Below are positions 43,906 to 51,446 of a stretch of 64,000 nucleotides of DNA, piece by piece. The DNA is taken from NCBI GenBank assembly GCA_029265615.1, contig JAJUIB010000010.1, positions 44,043-108,042 on the forward strand, in the 5' to 3' direction. Both the position numbers and the translations under genes were made by a program. The notes beneath the pieces were generated by a model. That model worked only from the letters and a program-made list of their open reading frames with translations, ran no database searches and was not told the origin of the DNA. Source of the DNA: Spirochaetota bacterium (lineage in GTDB: Bacteria; Spirochaetota; Spirochaetia; Treponematales; Rectinemataceae). Position 1 is the first letter of the stretch. Each line of letters begins with the position of its first letter.

Positions 43906-44876
43906 AGTCCAGCCTTTTCGGAGGCGGTCGGCAGCCTCTGGACAACGCGCAGCTTCGCGCTCCGCGAGGCGGGGTTCCGGGCCACTTCGGCCGCCGTCGG
44001 CTCAAGCGGTTTTTTCGTGCGTAGCGCAACAATCGCCTCCGCCGGTTCTTTATCTATCGGCTCGTCCGGACGCGAGGTCGAGCGTCCTGAAAGCTCGCGG
44101 AACACGGTTTTGGTGACCCTGTCCTCGAGCGAGTGAAAGCTAATGACCGCAAGAATCCCTCCCGGGGCGAGCAGGGAGGCCGCGCGGCGGATTCCCCGTT
44201 CGGCACGACCGAGCTCGTCATTGACCGCAATGCGAAGCGCCTGAAAGGTCCGCGTCGCGGGATGGATCCTGCCGTGGCGATAGGCGGGAGGCACGGCCCC
44301 CGCGACAATATCGGCAAGGCGGCCGCTTGTCGCGATGGGCCCCGAGCGACGTGCTGCGACAATGGCGCGTGCGATGCTACGCGCATAGCGCTCCTCGCCG
44401 TACTCGCGGATAAGGCCTGAAAGTTCCTCTTCGCGCGCCTCGTTCACGAGTTCCTGGGCGGAACGCGGCGCATCGGGCGACAGGCGCATGTCGAGCGGCT
44501 CGTCGCGGCTAAACCCAAAGCCGCGTCCCGACACAAGGTAATGGTGCATGGAAATGCCGAGATCGAAGAGCACAAGGTCGGGACGCATGACCCGGTCCTC
44601 CTCAAGCTCGTCGGCATACGTGGCAAGAAGGTCGTCGTAATATCCAAGGCGGAACTCGACCCGTCCGTCGAAGGGCGAAAGCCGCTTTCGCGCCGTGGCC
44701 TGGATCTGCGGATCGGCGTCGAAGCCGAGATAGCGAAGCCGGGGATAGCGCGCAAGAAACGCCTCGGCATGACCGCCCTCCCCGAGGGTGCAGTCGATCA
44801 TGAGCGCGTCGTCGCGCGGCGGGACGAGAAAGGCGAGGATCTCGTCCAGCATGACCGGTATATGCACACTATCCAT
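43902..44876 (-). CDS. rsmH: RsmH (MraW), 16S rRNA C1402 N4-methyltransferase
   Basis: 324 residues. The N-terminus HIPVMLDEILAFL is typical. The SAM-binding region is MIDCTLGEGGHAEAFLARYP and LGFDADPQIQATARKRL. DLVLFDLGISMHHYLVSGRG, GFSRDEPLDMRLSPDAP and FQALRIAVNDELG are family hallmarks, as is LAVISFHSLEDRVTK. It methylates C1402 of 16S rRNA. It follows mraZ by 8 bp. Confidence 0.96.
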   Translation of the reverse strand: MDSVHIPVMLDEILAFLVPPRDDALMIDCTLGEGGHAEAFLARYPRLRYLGFDADPQIQATARKRLSPFDGRVEFRLGYYDDLLATYADELEEDRVMRPDLVLFDLGISMHHYLVSGRGFGFSRDEPLDMRLSPDAPRSAQELVNEAREEELSGLIREYGEERYARSIARAIVAARRSGPIATSGRLADIVAGAVPPAYRHGRIHPATRTFQALRIAVNDELGRAERGIRRAASLLAPGGILAVISFHSLEDRVTKTVFRELSGRSTSRPDEPIDKEPAEAIVALRTKKPLEPTAAEVARNPASRSAKLRVVQRLPTASEKAGL

Positions 44877-44884
44877 GACGCCGC

Positions 44885-45328
44885 CTAGAGCGTGAGCTCT
44901 CCCAATTCTTCAGCCGCAGCCCGGAACTCAGACTCGTTTTCGTCCCAGTATTTCCGGTACTCGTCGGCATCCCAGATCTCGATGTACTTCGTGATCCCGA
45001 GGATGACGCATTCCTTGGTCAACCCCGCCCATTCCCGCAGACTCTGCGGGACGGGGATCCTGCCCATCTTGTCGACTTCGACTTCCTGCGCCGGTGCAAG
45101 AATCCGACGTTGGACAAGCCGCGCCCGAGCCTGAAAAAGGCTCGTCGACTCCATGAGCTTTTTGGAAAGAGCAGTCCATTGCTCAGGCGGGAAAAGCCAG
45201 AGGCACTTGTCCACTCCCTGGGTGAGGACGAACACATTCCCGGGAAGCTCCCCTCGGAGCCGTGCAGGAAGCGAGAGTCGCCCCTTTTCGTCCAGACTGT
45301 TTCTGAACTCCCCAGTCAGCAGGTTCAT
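44885..45328 (-). CDS. mraZ: MraZ, transcription regulator of the dcw cluster
   Basis: 147 residues made of two AbrB/SpoVT-like repeats: GEFRNSLDEKGRLSLPARLR (about 6-25) and the second, KMGRIPVPQSLREWAGL (about 83-99). MraZ binds GTGG-type repeats in its own promoter and controls the division cluster. Such repeats are present immediately upstream of its start. It is the first gene of the long minus-strand series. Confidence 0.95.
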   Translation of the reverse strand: MNLLTGEFRNSLDEKGRLSLPARLRGELPGNVFVLTQGVDKCLWLFPPEQWTALSKKLMESTSLFQARARLVQRRILAPAQEVEVDKMGRIPVPQSLREWAGLTKECVILGITKYIEIWDADEYRKYWDENESEFRAAAEELGELTL

Positions 45329-45363
45329 GCCACTATGTCCTACTTTTTACCACTTTCTCCCAC
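45329..45363 (-). promoter_or_regulatory. MraZ operator: four GTGGN boxes at 10-bp spacing
   Basis: Read on the minus strand the leader contains GTGGG (45359-45363), GTGGT (45349-45353), GTAGG (45339-45343) and GTGGC (45329-45333). Each starts exactly 10 bp after the last, and the final box touches the mraZ ATG. This is the arrangement of MraZ-binding repeats in other bacteria, implying autoregulation. Confidence 0.85.
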
Positions 45364-45370
45364 CACGGAG

Positions 45371-45401
45371 TTTATACTACCCCTTTGGCGGCCACTGTCA
45401 A
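45371..45401 (-). promoter_or_regulatory. sigma70-type promoter of the dcw cluster
   Basis: On the minus strand TTGACA (45396-45401) is followed after 16 bp by TAGTAT (45374-45379), with TATAAA overlapping downstream. The predicted start of transcription lies just before or within the MraZ boxes, so MraZ binding would block elongation or initiation. This may drive much of the 45-kb minus-strand series. Confidence 0.75.
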
Positions 45402-45453
45402 CGAAAGCGATTTTGAAAAAAGGCGACAGAAACACTATTCTGCCCCATTACGC

Positions 45454-45480
45454 TTGACAAACGTATAGCGGTATTATACC
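45454..45480 (+). promoter_or_regulatory. divergent promoter for the small plus-strand gene
   Basis: TTGACA at 45454-45459 is followed by a TATTATACC cluster (45472-45480). Hexamer TATACC gives a 15-bp spacer and TATTAT a 12-bp spacer, a little short. It faces away from the mraZ promoter and ends about 25 bp before the ATG at 45506. Confidence 0.55.
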
Positions 45481-45505
45481 TGTGGCTCGACTATGCTCCC
45501 CGAGT

Positions 45506-45745
45506 ATGACCACCTACGAGCATTTCATCGTGTATCCCGATGGAGATCGGCAGGAGATACCAGGGCCTCTCCCCTTTGACGCCCTCGTCGATCTTAACGG
45601 CCGCCCGCTCACCCTCCCCCTTCCCACGGCGCGCATGATCGCCTATCGGGTCGTCAAAATACGGCGGAGCGAGGAGCGAGGAGAGGTCGTCACCCTACAT
45701 TACCTTGAGCTTGTTCCCGCCGCAGAACTTACAGAGTACACATAA
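45506..45745 (+). CDS. conserved small hypothetical protein
   Basis: 79 residues from ATG at 45506 (MTTYEHFIVYPDGDRQEI). An in-frame GTG at 45482 overlaps the promoter, so it is less likely. The sequence is compact and mixed alpha/beta with two hydrophobic strands (TARMIAYRVVKIRR, VVTLHYLELVPAAEL); there is no signal peptide or membrane helix. The N-terminal phrase YEHFIVYPDG looks conserved in treponemes from memory. Function unknown. It is transcribed divergently from mraZ and convergently with comFB. Confidence 0.72.
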   Translation: MTTYEHFIVYPDGDRQEIPGPLPFDALVDLNGRPLTLPLPTARMIAYRVVKIRRSEERGEVVTLHYLELVPAAELTEYT

Positions 45746-45772
45746 AACTGGCGATCAAGGCGTATGGATACT

Positions 45773-45825
45773 GCGCGATGCATGCGGATGTGGTTCGCGG
45801 CAAACCCTGTCCGCATGCATCGCGC
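45773..45825. terminator. 16-bp perfect inverted repeat between convergent genes
   Basis: gcgcgatgcatgcgga (45773-45788) and tccgcatgcatcgcgc (45810-45825) are exact complements around a 21-base loop. It lies between two converging genes, so a two-way terminator is the simplest reading. It lacks a U-tract on either strand, so it could also be a protein-binding or mobile palindrome. Confidence 0.6.
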
Positions 45826-45845
45826 GAGAAAGGCGGGGGACGGAG

Positions 45846-45884
45846 CTAGCTTTTTGGAAAAAACTTAGCTTTTCGGGAAAAAGT
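45846..45884 (-). repeat. tandem duplication at the comFB 3' end
   Basis: On the minus strand the last codons plus stop (CTTTTTCCCGAAAAGCTAA) are followed at once by a near copy (GTTTTTTCCAAAAAGCTAG). The second copy would also encode FFPKS and a stop, but it lies outside the reading frame's end. Confidence 0.7.
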
Positions 45885-46563
45885 AGAGATCCTGTATTTT
45901 GTGCACACGCTGGAGGGAGAATTCGTCCTTGGCGGAGCGCTCGGCGACGAGCTCAAGCTCGAAAAAATGTGAAGGACCTTCAAAGCCCGGTACCTCGGCA
46001 CGGAGTTCAAGAGAGAAACGCCGCTCCTCGCCCGCGACGTTCGCCGCGACGGGTTTGGGCCAGAAAATAAAGGTCCCCGCAGTCGCCTGCGCAAGAACAA
46101 AGGGATTTTGCCAGTTCGTGTCGACCATCGGCACGCGCGCACCCTCGAGAAGCAGTTCGATCGAGCCCAGGGCGAGGGGTTCAAAGTTAAGTCCATTGAA
46201 GGCGCGGCCCATCACCGTGGGAAAATTGAATGCCGGCCCCTCGGGTAAATCATGTACGATGCGTGAAAGACCATGATTAGCCGTGAGCCGCGGCTGGTGC
46301 GACACGCGCGCCCAGCCCTCCTTAGCGATGGCGATGATGTCGGCGCGACGTTGCACTTTCTCCAGGAAGTCCCGCTCGCTGTACGCAAGGCCACGGCTTG
46401 AGACAACATACTCGGGTTTGACGCGGTTGAGGACGTAGCAGGCGACATCGAGCCGGCACTGGCCGCAGGTGCAAAAACCGAGGCGGCTATCGCGCTCCTC
46501 TGCATCGAAAAGCTCGTCGACGAGGGCCATGACGGCGTCCTCCATGACATTGCGGATCTCCAT
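45865..46563 (-). CDS. ComFB-family protein
   Basis: 232 residues. The N-terminal 95 residues match ComFB (late competence) proteins: RNVMEDAVMALVDELFDAEE, then the cysteine cluster CTCGQCRLDVACYVLN, and PEYVVSSRGLAY. The Cys residues suggest zinc binding. The remaining 135 residues are a separate beta-rich domain (FNFPTVMGRAFNGLNFEPLA) not seen in Bacillus ComFB. ComFB proteins in cyanobacteria have been reported as cyclic di-nucleotide receptors; by analogy this could be one, which fits the nearby PilZ genes. It starts 18 bp after the TtcA-like gene, so it is the third gene of an operon. Confidence 0.82.
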   Translation of the reverse strand: MEIRNVMEDAVMALVDELFDAEERDSRLGFCTCGQCRLDVACYVLNRVKPEYVVSSRGLAYSERDFLEKVQRRADIIAIAKEGWARVSHQPRLTANHGLSRIVHDLPEGPAFNFPTVMGRAFNGLNFEPLALGSIELLLEGARVPMVDTNWQNPFVLAQATAGTFIFWPKPVAANVAGEERRFSLELRAEVPGFEGPSHFFELELVAERSAKDEFSLQRVHKIQDLYFFPKS

Positions 46564-46581
46564 CGGTCCTCCTTAAGGCCC

Positions 46582-47493
46582 CTAGTCGAGCCCGCGCGAG
46601 AGCGGATCGGCATCGGACCCCGGCCACGCCCCCGGCCCGGGGCCGAAGCATGCCCGGTAGATATTCTCGCGTACAAGTGTATCCATCTTTGCAAGTTCCG
46701 CAACGATGGGTTTGAGACTGAGTCTGAGATTCGTCGTCTTGTACGGACAATTGAGCTCGAAACAGGGAAGGTCGAGACGTCGCGCCACGCTCGCAACCGC
46801 CGATTCGCGGAGTTCGCAGAGCGGGCGGATCACACGGATGCCTGAAGGGCTCGCGTACAAACCTACCGGTGCCTCCTGTTCCGCGTTTCCGCCTGCCGCC
46901 GTCTCGGAACCGCTCCCCCCTGCGGCAGGGGCACCGAAGAGCCGAACCGGCGCAAGGGGTTCAAAGCGCCCGCGGAAACAGAGATTCATGAGGGCCGTCT
47001 CGGCGAAGTCGTCGAGGTGGTGGCCGAAGGCGACGGTCGTAAAGCCCAGCTCGCCGGCCCGGGTGAAGAGTAGCCGCTTCCGCGCCCGGGCGCATGCGTA
47101 GCAGGAGAAGGGGCCAGCCCCCGCGACGGCTTCAGGATCGGCGCTGATAACATCAAAGGGCATGCCAAGCTCGGCAAACAAGGCGGCAAGGGCCGCAAGA
47201 CGCTCGGGCGGCGCGGGGAAGGGACGCCAATCGACAAGCGCTGCACGAAGTTCGTAGGGGACACGGAGCCGCCTGCGCCGCAAAGCGAGGGCAACCGCAA
47301 GCGCAAGCGAATCCTTGCCGCCTGAGACCCCAACAAGTATGCGATCGCCTTCGCGGATCATCGCGTGGCGGGCCGCGCCGCGCCCGACAGCCTTGAGAAA
47401 ACGCTCAAGCCAGGGCGGCGCCTTGCCACACAGAGCCAGCGCAAGCGCAGCGCGGCCTTCGGGCGCGGCGCGGCCTTCGGGCGCAGCGATCAC
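46582..47493 (-). CDS. ttcA: TtcA-family tRNA 2-thiocytidine synthetase-like protein
   Basis: 303 residues from a GTG that overlaps the stop of the HD gene. The PP-loop ATP motif is LVGVSGGKDSLALAVAL (about 53-69). Cysteines expected for an Fe-S cluster are the CYAC pair (about 132-135) and the Cys in LNCPYK (about 249). FGHHLDDFAETALMNLCFRG is a TtcA/TilS family hallmark. It would thiolate C32 of certain tRNAs. The N-terminus contains a duplicated APEGRA hexapeptide. An assignment to another member of the PP-loop thiolase group cannot be ruled out. Confidence 0.85.
   Translation of the reverse strand: MIAAPEGRAAPEGRAALALALCGKAPPWLERFLKAVGRGAARHAMIREGDRILVGVSGGKDSLALAVALALRRRRLRVPYELRAALVDWRPFPAPPERLAALAALFAELGMPFDVISADPEAVAGAGPFSCYACARARKRLLFTRAGELGFTTVAFGHHLDDFAETALMNLCFRGRFEPLAPVRLFGAPAAGGSGSETAAGGNAEQEAPVGLYASPSGIRVIRPLCELRESAVASVARRLDLPCFELNCPYKTTNLRLSLKPIVAELAKMDTLVRENIYRACFGPGPGAWPGSDADPLSRGLD
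47451..47486 (-). repeat. 18-bp direct repeat at the ttcA 5' end
   Basis: cgcggccttcgggcgcgg at 47451-47468 is repeated at 47469-47486 with a one-base difference, producing the APEGRA-APEGRA duplication in the protein. Confidence 0.8.
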
Positions 47494-48755
47494 GCAAACG
47501 CCTCCCGCGCCACGGTGAGCGCCGCATCCGAGGGCCGCTTTACAAACACGCGTAAGCGGCGCAGGGCCCGTGTAAAGCCTTCGACGACGGCAGGCGAAAA
47601 GACGGTGGCGCTGTGCGAAAAGGGCCGGGCACCCTCAGCGTCCACAACAGGAAGATCGGATTCGAACGAAATAGGCTCAGGTAGGTCAATGACGAGCTCA
47701 AGGGGGCCAAGGGCCGCGGAGGGCTCGCGATCCGAAATACGGCGAGCGAGCTCCTCCTCGAGCGCACAACGTGACGCAAGGTCGAGCACCGCGCGATGCC
47801 GCGGGTCTCCGGGGTCGAAGGGCAGATCGATAAGGAGGGTATAGGGTCTCCTGCGCACGACCTCCTCCATGAGCGCAAAAGGCGCGTAATCGCGTCCGAG
47901 GACAAGGCTGAAAAAACCAGAATCGTCAAGACCGTAAAGCTCCTCCGCCTTAAGAAGCCCATCGCGCAAGGCGAGAAATACGGCCTTTTTGACCATCGCA
48001 GTCGGCGCACGGACACCCTTGTGCCAGTATACGCTTCGATACATGAGGTACTTTGCAAAAAGGAGCCCCTCGACGCTCATAAGCCCGCGCTCCTCGATCC
48101 CGACCCGGTCCTCAGGGCCGAGCACAAGGCGCTGGAGTATGTAGTCAGCATCCTGCGTGCCATAGGGCACACCGCAATGGTAGGCGTCGCGAGTAAGGTA
48201 GTCGAGTTTATCGGGATCGAGGACGCCCGAAAGAACGCCGCGGAAGAACCGGACCTCGCGCGAGCCGAGATCCGAAAGCTCGGGATCGAGCATCGCGGCG
48301 GCCGCATCGGGGTCAGCTCCGGCATCGCCTGCGAGCGAGCGGAGCGGCTCCGCACGCAGAAGTGCGGCGCCGAGCCTCTCGTGCCCGGCGAGGGGGAGCT
48401 CCTTGAGCGAATGGGCGAAAGGAAAGTGGCCAAGGTCGTGGCACAAGGCGGCGACAAAAAAGGAAGCGAGTCCCTCGCGACCGACGAAGTCAAGGCCGCC
48501 GCGCGCGGCAAGTGCGGTAGAAACCCGTTTCGCGACATGAAAGACACCAAGCGAGTGCGCATATCGCGTATGCGTTGCTCCGGGATAGACGAGGTGCGCG
48601 GGCCCAAGCTGGCGGATGCCTGCAAGCTTCGCAAAAGGAGGCGAAGCGGCAAGACACTCAAGAGCGGGCGACAAAAAGACACTTCCCCACACCGGATCGC
48701 GGACGGGTTCCGTGAATTCGGCGCCAAGGTACCCAAGTAGCTCGCCCTGCAGCAT
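47490..48755 (-). CDS. HD-domain phosphohydrolase
   Basis: 421 residues from ATG at 48753-48755, preceded by GGGAGG; the frame is open further upstream but only antisense to a lipoprotein gene. The HD motif is clear: THTRYAHSLGVFHVAKRV (about 48-65), then FVAALCHDLGHFPFAHSLKE (about 90-109). The metal-binding histidines and HD pair look intact, as does LDYLTRDAYHCGVPYG. Such proteins (dGTPase-like, YdhJ-like) hydrolyse phosphoesters, often nucleotides; substrate unknown here. It is the first gene of an operon with TtcA and ComFB. Confidence 0.85.
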   Translation of the reverse strand: MLQGELLGYLGAEFTEPVRDPVWGSVFLSPALECLAASPPFAKLAGIRQLGPAHLVYPGATHTRYAHSLGVFHVAKRVSTALAARGGLDFVGREGLASFFVAALCHDLGHFPFAHSLKELPLAGHERLGAALLRAEPLRSLAGDAGADPDAAAAMLDPELSDLGSREVRFFRGVLSGVLDPDKLDYLTRDAYHCGVPYGTQDADYILQRLVLGPEDRVGIEERGLMSVEGLLFAKYLMYRSVYWHKGVRAPTAMVKKAVFLALRDGLLKAEELYGLDDSGFFSLVLGRDYAPFALMEEVVRRRPYTLLIDLPFDPGDPRHRAVLDLASRCALEEELARRISDREPSAALGPLELVIDLPEPISFESDLPVVDAEGARPFSHSATVFSPAVVEGFTRALRRLRVFVKRPSDAALTVAREAFA

Positions 48756-48786
48756 GCGACGCCTCCCTACGTAACCCCCCTTGAGT

Positions 48787-48815
48787 TTGACCCTGACTGG
48801 GGAATGTAGTAGAAA
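48787..48815 (+). promoter_or_regulatory. possible promoter for the lipoprotein-PilZ operon
   Basis: TTGACC (48787-48792) and TAGAAA (48810-48815) are separated by 17 bp, about 34 bp before the lipoprotein ATG. The match to sigma70 is fair. It faces away from the HD gene start at 48755. Confidence 0.45.
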
Positions 48816-48849
48816 TGTACATAGAATGGGTAAAAAGTCCAGCGCGCCT

Positions 48850-49536
48850 ATGAAGCTCACACCGCTTCTCCTCATGGGTTTGAGCCTTGCGCTCGTCGCC
48901 TGCGGATCGCGTTCCCCCGCGCAGGGCGCGAAAGGGGGCGCTTCCGTGTCTACCGAAAGCCCTCCTTCGCTAAAGCGGACGCCCGCTATCCCGATGCGGC
49001 CCGCCGACCGACCGCCTGAGCCCAAACCCGCCCCGCCCCAGCCGATGCCGCCCATCGCGCAGGCGCTGGCGTTTTCTCTCGCCGCTCCGGTAGGCCCGAT
49101 CATTCCCGTGGATGCGGCAATCGGGCCACTTCAGGATGGCTTTCCCCTTCGCGAGGATGAGCGGATAGCGGTCCGGACCGCGGTATCATTTCTCGACGCG
49201 GTCATTTCCGAAAGGCACGACGAAAGCCTGTTTTACCCCGATATTAAGGACCGCCTCATGGCGGTGCTTATAGCCTTTCCTCCTTGGCCGGCGGGCGAGC
49301 CACGACCTTCCCGCTACCGCCTCGGCGCCCTGCGATTCGGAGAGGAAGGCGACGCCGCGATCGCCCGCGTCGTCTTCCTTGAGGCGAAGGACAGACCGAG
49401 GGGTGGGCAAAGCGACGCGGCGCAGAGACCGCATGCGAACGGGGGCGCCAAAGGACGGCGCGAAGGGGAACTCGCCCTCCGCAGGGACCGCGGCGGCTGG
49501 TACATCGACAGCTTCGTGCTCGACGGGGATAGGTAG
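48850..49536 (+). CDS. lipoprotein, unknown function
   Basis: 228 residues from ATG at 48850; an ATG at 48826 would add eight residues. The signal peptide ends in the lipobox LALVACGS, so the protein should be lipidated at Cys19. A proline-rich spacer (about 45-85) follows, then a compact domain (about 105-228) with AVRTAVSFLDAVISERHDES and a final GGWYIDSFVLDGDR strand. No known family is recognised. Its stop is one base before the next gene's ATG, so the two are co-translated. Confidence 0.8.
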   Translation: MKLTPLLLMGLSLALVACGSRSPAQGAKGGASVSTESPPSLKRTPAIPMRPADRPPEPKPAPPQPMPPIAQALAFSLAAPVGPIIPVDAAIGPLQDGFPLREDERIAVRTAVSFLDAVISERHDESLFYPDIKDRLMAVLIAFPPWPAGEPRPSRYRLGALRFGEEGDAAIARVVFLEAKDRPRGGQSDAAQRPHANGGAKGRREGELALRRDRGGWYIDSFVLDGDR

Positions 49537-49537
49537 T

Positions 49538-50797
49538 ATGGCAACAAGCCTGCGACGCATCGAAAAGGAATTCATTCTCGGCTCGGTCCGCGATGAGAAG
49601 CTGCGGGTGCTCCTCATCGCCGGAAGCGGCGAGTGGCCGATCACGCTCACCGAAGTCGCGAAGGACCGCCTCATTTTTGCACACGGCATGCCGCTCAGGC
49701 TACTCAAGCGCGGCGATTCCTACGAATTCCGCTTTGTGTACCGCGAGCAGGCGATGGCCTTCCGTGCCAAAGTCCTCGAAGCGCGCGAGTCGAGCCTTGT
49801 GGTCGAACTGCCCAAATCGGTATACAAAAACCTCGGGCGACGCTACAGCCGCCGCGTCCCGCCCTTCGACTTCGCGGTGTCCTTTTCGTTCAGGGGCGAC
49901 CGCTACGAGCTCTCCTTCCCAACCACGCAACGTTTCGATCCTGTCGCGGAGCCCGACCCGTCGCCGGACTTCGATCCTGCCGACATCCGACTCCTCGTGC
50001 GTGAATTCGACGAAAAGGCGGGCACATACGCAAACGAGCGAACGCTCCGCATGTTCAAGGAGCACAAGCCCGAATCGCCGGAGGAGCGGCTCATCGTGCG
50101 CACCGGCCGCTGCTTTTACCTGCCCTCGGCGGCAGGGGGGCTCCCGCTTGTCGATCCCTACGTCGAACCACGCATCATCACGCGCGAGGCCTTCGGCGAC
50201 TGGCTCCGGGAACAGGGTACACGGGGCGACCTCATCGACGAGGAGATCCTCCGGTATGAACGCAACAAGAAGGCCTCGGGGCTACTCTCCGAGCTCCTCG
50301 TGCCTGTCATGTTCCAAGAATACGTGATCGGCTGCGTGTGCCTTCGCAACACAGAGCCGGGACGGCCGCCCTTCGATCTTGCGGTGCTCGATACCTTCTA
50401 TCAATTCGCAAAGATTCTCGCCTACTCGCTCAAGATTAACGGCTACTTCCGCAATGCGCCGAAAAAAGCCTCAGGCTTCTCCGCCGACGTCATCGACGTA
50501 AGCGCAGGCGGGCTCCTCTTCGCAAACCCCTCGCGCGAGCTCGCCGCCTCGCTCCTCCCGGGAAGCCGACTCGAACTCCAGCTCAAAACAGGCGGGAGAA
50601 AACTCAAGGCCTCCGCCATAGTCAAGCGAAGCTACCGGGACAGCGAACTCGTCTATTACGGCGTGGAGTACGAGGACATGGCGCCTGAGGACTTCCGCTT
50701 CCTCTTCGAGTCGCTCTACGGCAGGCCTTTTACCGATGCCGACTCGCAGAGCGTCGAAGGGCTGATTCGCAGCACGCCCGACCTCAAATTCGACTAA
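49538..50797 (+). CDS. YcgR-like PilZ protein with GAF-like insert
   Basis: 419 residues from ATG at 49538. The N-terminal 95 residues resemble a YcgR N-domain (FRFVYREQAMAFRAKVLEAR, LVVELPKSVYKNLGRR). The PilZ arginine motif RRYSRR is at 101-106, but the second PilZ motif DVSAGG is at 320-325, about 215 residues later instead of about 30. Between them, about 245-300 resembles the end of a GAF domain (LLVPVMFQEYVIGCVCLRNT, FDLAVLDTFYQFAKIL). It probably binds c-di-GMP and couples it to motility or envelope control. It may belong to the DUF1577 group of spirochaete proteins. Confidence 0.82.
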   Translation: MATSLRRIEKEFILGSVRDEKLRVLLIAGSGEWPITLTEVAKDRLIFAHGMPLRLLKRGDSYEFRFVYREQAMAFRAKVLEARESSLVVELPKSVYKNLGRRYSRRVPPFDFAVSFSFRGDRYELSFPTTQRFDPVAEPDPSPDFDPADIRLLVREFDEKAGTYANERTLRMFKEHKPESPEERLIVRTGRCFYLPSAAGGLPLVDPYVEPRIITREAFGDWLREQGTRGDLIDEEILRYERNKKASGLLSELLVPVMFQEYVIGCVCLRNTEPGRPPFDLAVLDTFYQFAKILAYSLKINGYFRNAPKKASGFSADVIDVSAGGLLFANPSRELAASLLPGSRLELQLKTGGRKLKASAIVKRSYRDSELVYYGVEYEDMAPEDFRFLFESLYGRPFTDADSQSVEGLIRSTPDLKFD

Positions 50798-50836
50798 TGG
50801 GCAGGCCCCGCAAATTCGCCAGGCCCGCAGACAGCC

Positions 50837-50864
50837 CCCGCGCCCTTTCCCAACGGGGCGCGGG
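50837..50864. terminator. hairpin between convergent genes
   Basis: cccgcgccc (50837-50845) pairs with gggcgcggg (50856-50864) around 10 bases, in the 75-bp gap where the PilZ gene and the RsbW-like gene converge. On the plus strand ccttaacttt follows a few bases later. A two-way terminator is likely. Confidence 0.6.
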
Positions 50865-50872
50865 AACAGGCC

Positions 50873-51442
50873 TTAACTTTCGTCGGCAGCGAGCCCCATG
50901 CGACGCTTGGGGAAACGCTTTAACATCGCAACCGCATTGCGCTTCTGGTTGAACACAAAGCCGCCATCCCAGTACTCGAGCGCAGCGAACAGTGCGTTAC
51001 CGCCGTCGTTGTCGTCGCTCCGGGCGGTGCGGAACGAGACGTAGTCGGCAAGCGTCTCGAAATCGGCTTTTTCAAGACAGGCCTGGCGCTTGCGGTTGAA
51101 CTCGTTCCACTTTTCAAGGTCGCGGAAGCCCTCACCCTCATCCTCAACGACAAGATGCGCATGCTCAGGGCTGAAAGAGTACCACACGCGGACCTTCTTC
51201 TCGGGGTTGCACTTGTTGCCGTGTTTCACGGCGTTCTTGATGATCTCGCTGATCTGCTGTTCAAGGAGATTGATCTCCTTGATGTCGGGCGGCGCGCTCT
51301 GGACGACGAGGAGGGTAAAATAGCGTATCTGTCGGAAGTCCGAGGGAAACTCCTTGTGGAGCATGCCGGTCTTGTCAAAGAGGGGGGAATTCTCATCAAC
51401 GCGGATCTCGAGGATTCCGTTCCTGAGGTTTTCGTTGGCCAT
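50873..51442 (-). CDS. RsbW/SpoIIAB-like anti-sigma factor kinase
   Basis: 189 residues. It is a GHKL ATPase without a histidine phosphorylation domain: N box ISEIIKNAVKHGN (about 64-76) and G1 box DEGEGF (about 99-104). The C-terminal part (about 115-189) is longer than in RsbW and contains a helix rich in Lys/Arg and AVAMLKRFPKRR. Family members phosphorylate a STAS antagonist and sequester a sigma factor or another target. It starts 4 bp after the STAS gene. No cognate sigma factor is nearby, so the target is open. Confidence 0.85.
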   Translation of the reverse strand: MANENLRNGILEIRVDENSPLFDKTGMLHKEFPSDFRQIRYFTLLVVQSAPPDIKEINLLEQQISEIIKNAVKHGNKCNPEKKVRVWYSFSPEHAHLVVEDEGEGFRDLEKWNEFNRKRQACLEKADFETLADYVSFRTARSDDNDGGNALFAALEYWDGGFVFNQKRNAVAMLKRFPKRRMGLAADES

Positions 51443-51446
51443 GGCG

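Noticed and set aside
48756..49103. Extended HD gene overlapping the lipoprotein gene
   Set aside because: The conserved HD protein begins at the ATG with GGGAGG upstream; the extension is antisense to the lipoprotein signal peptide and proline-rich region.
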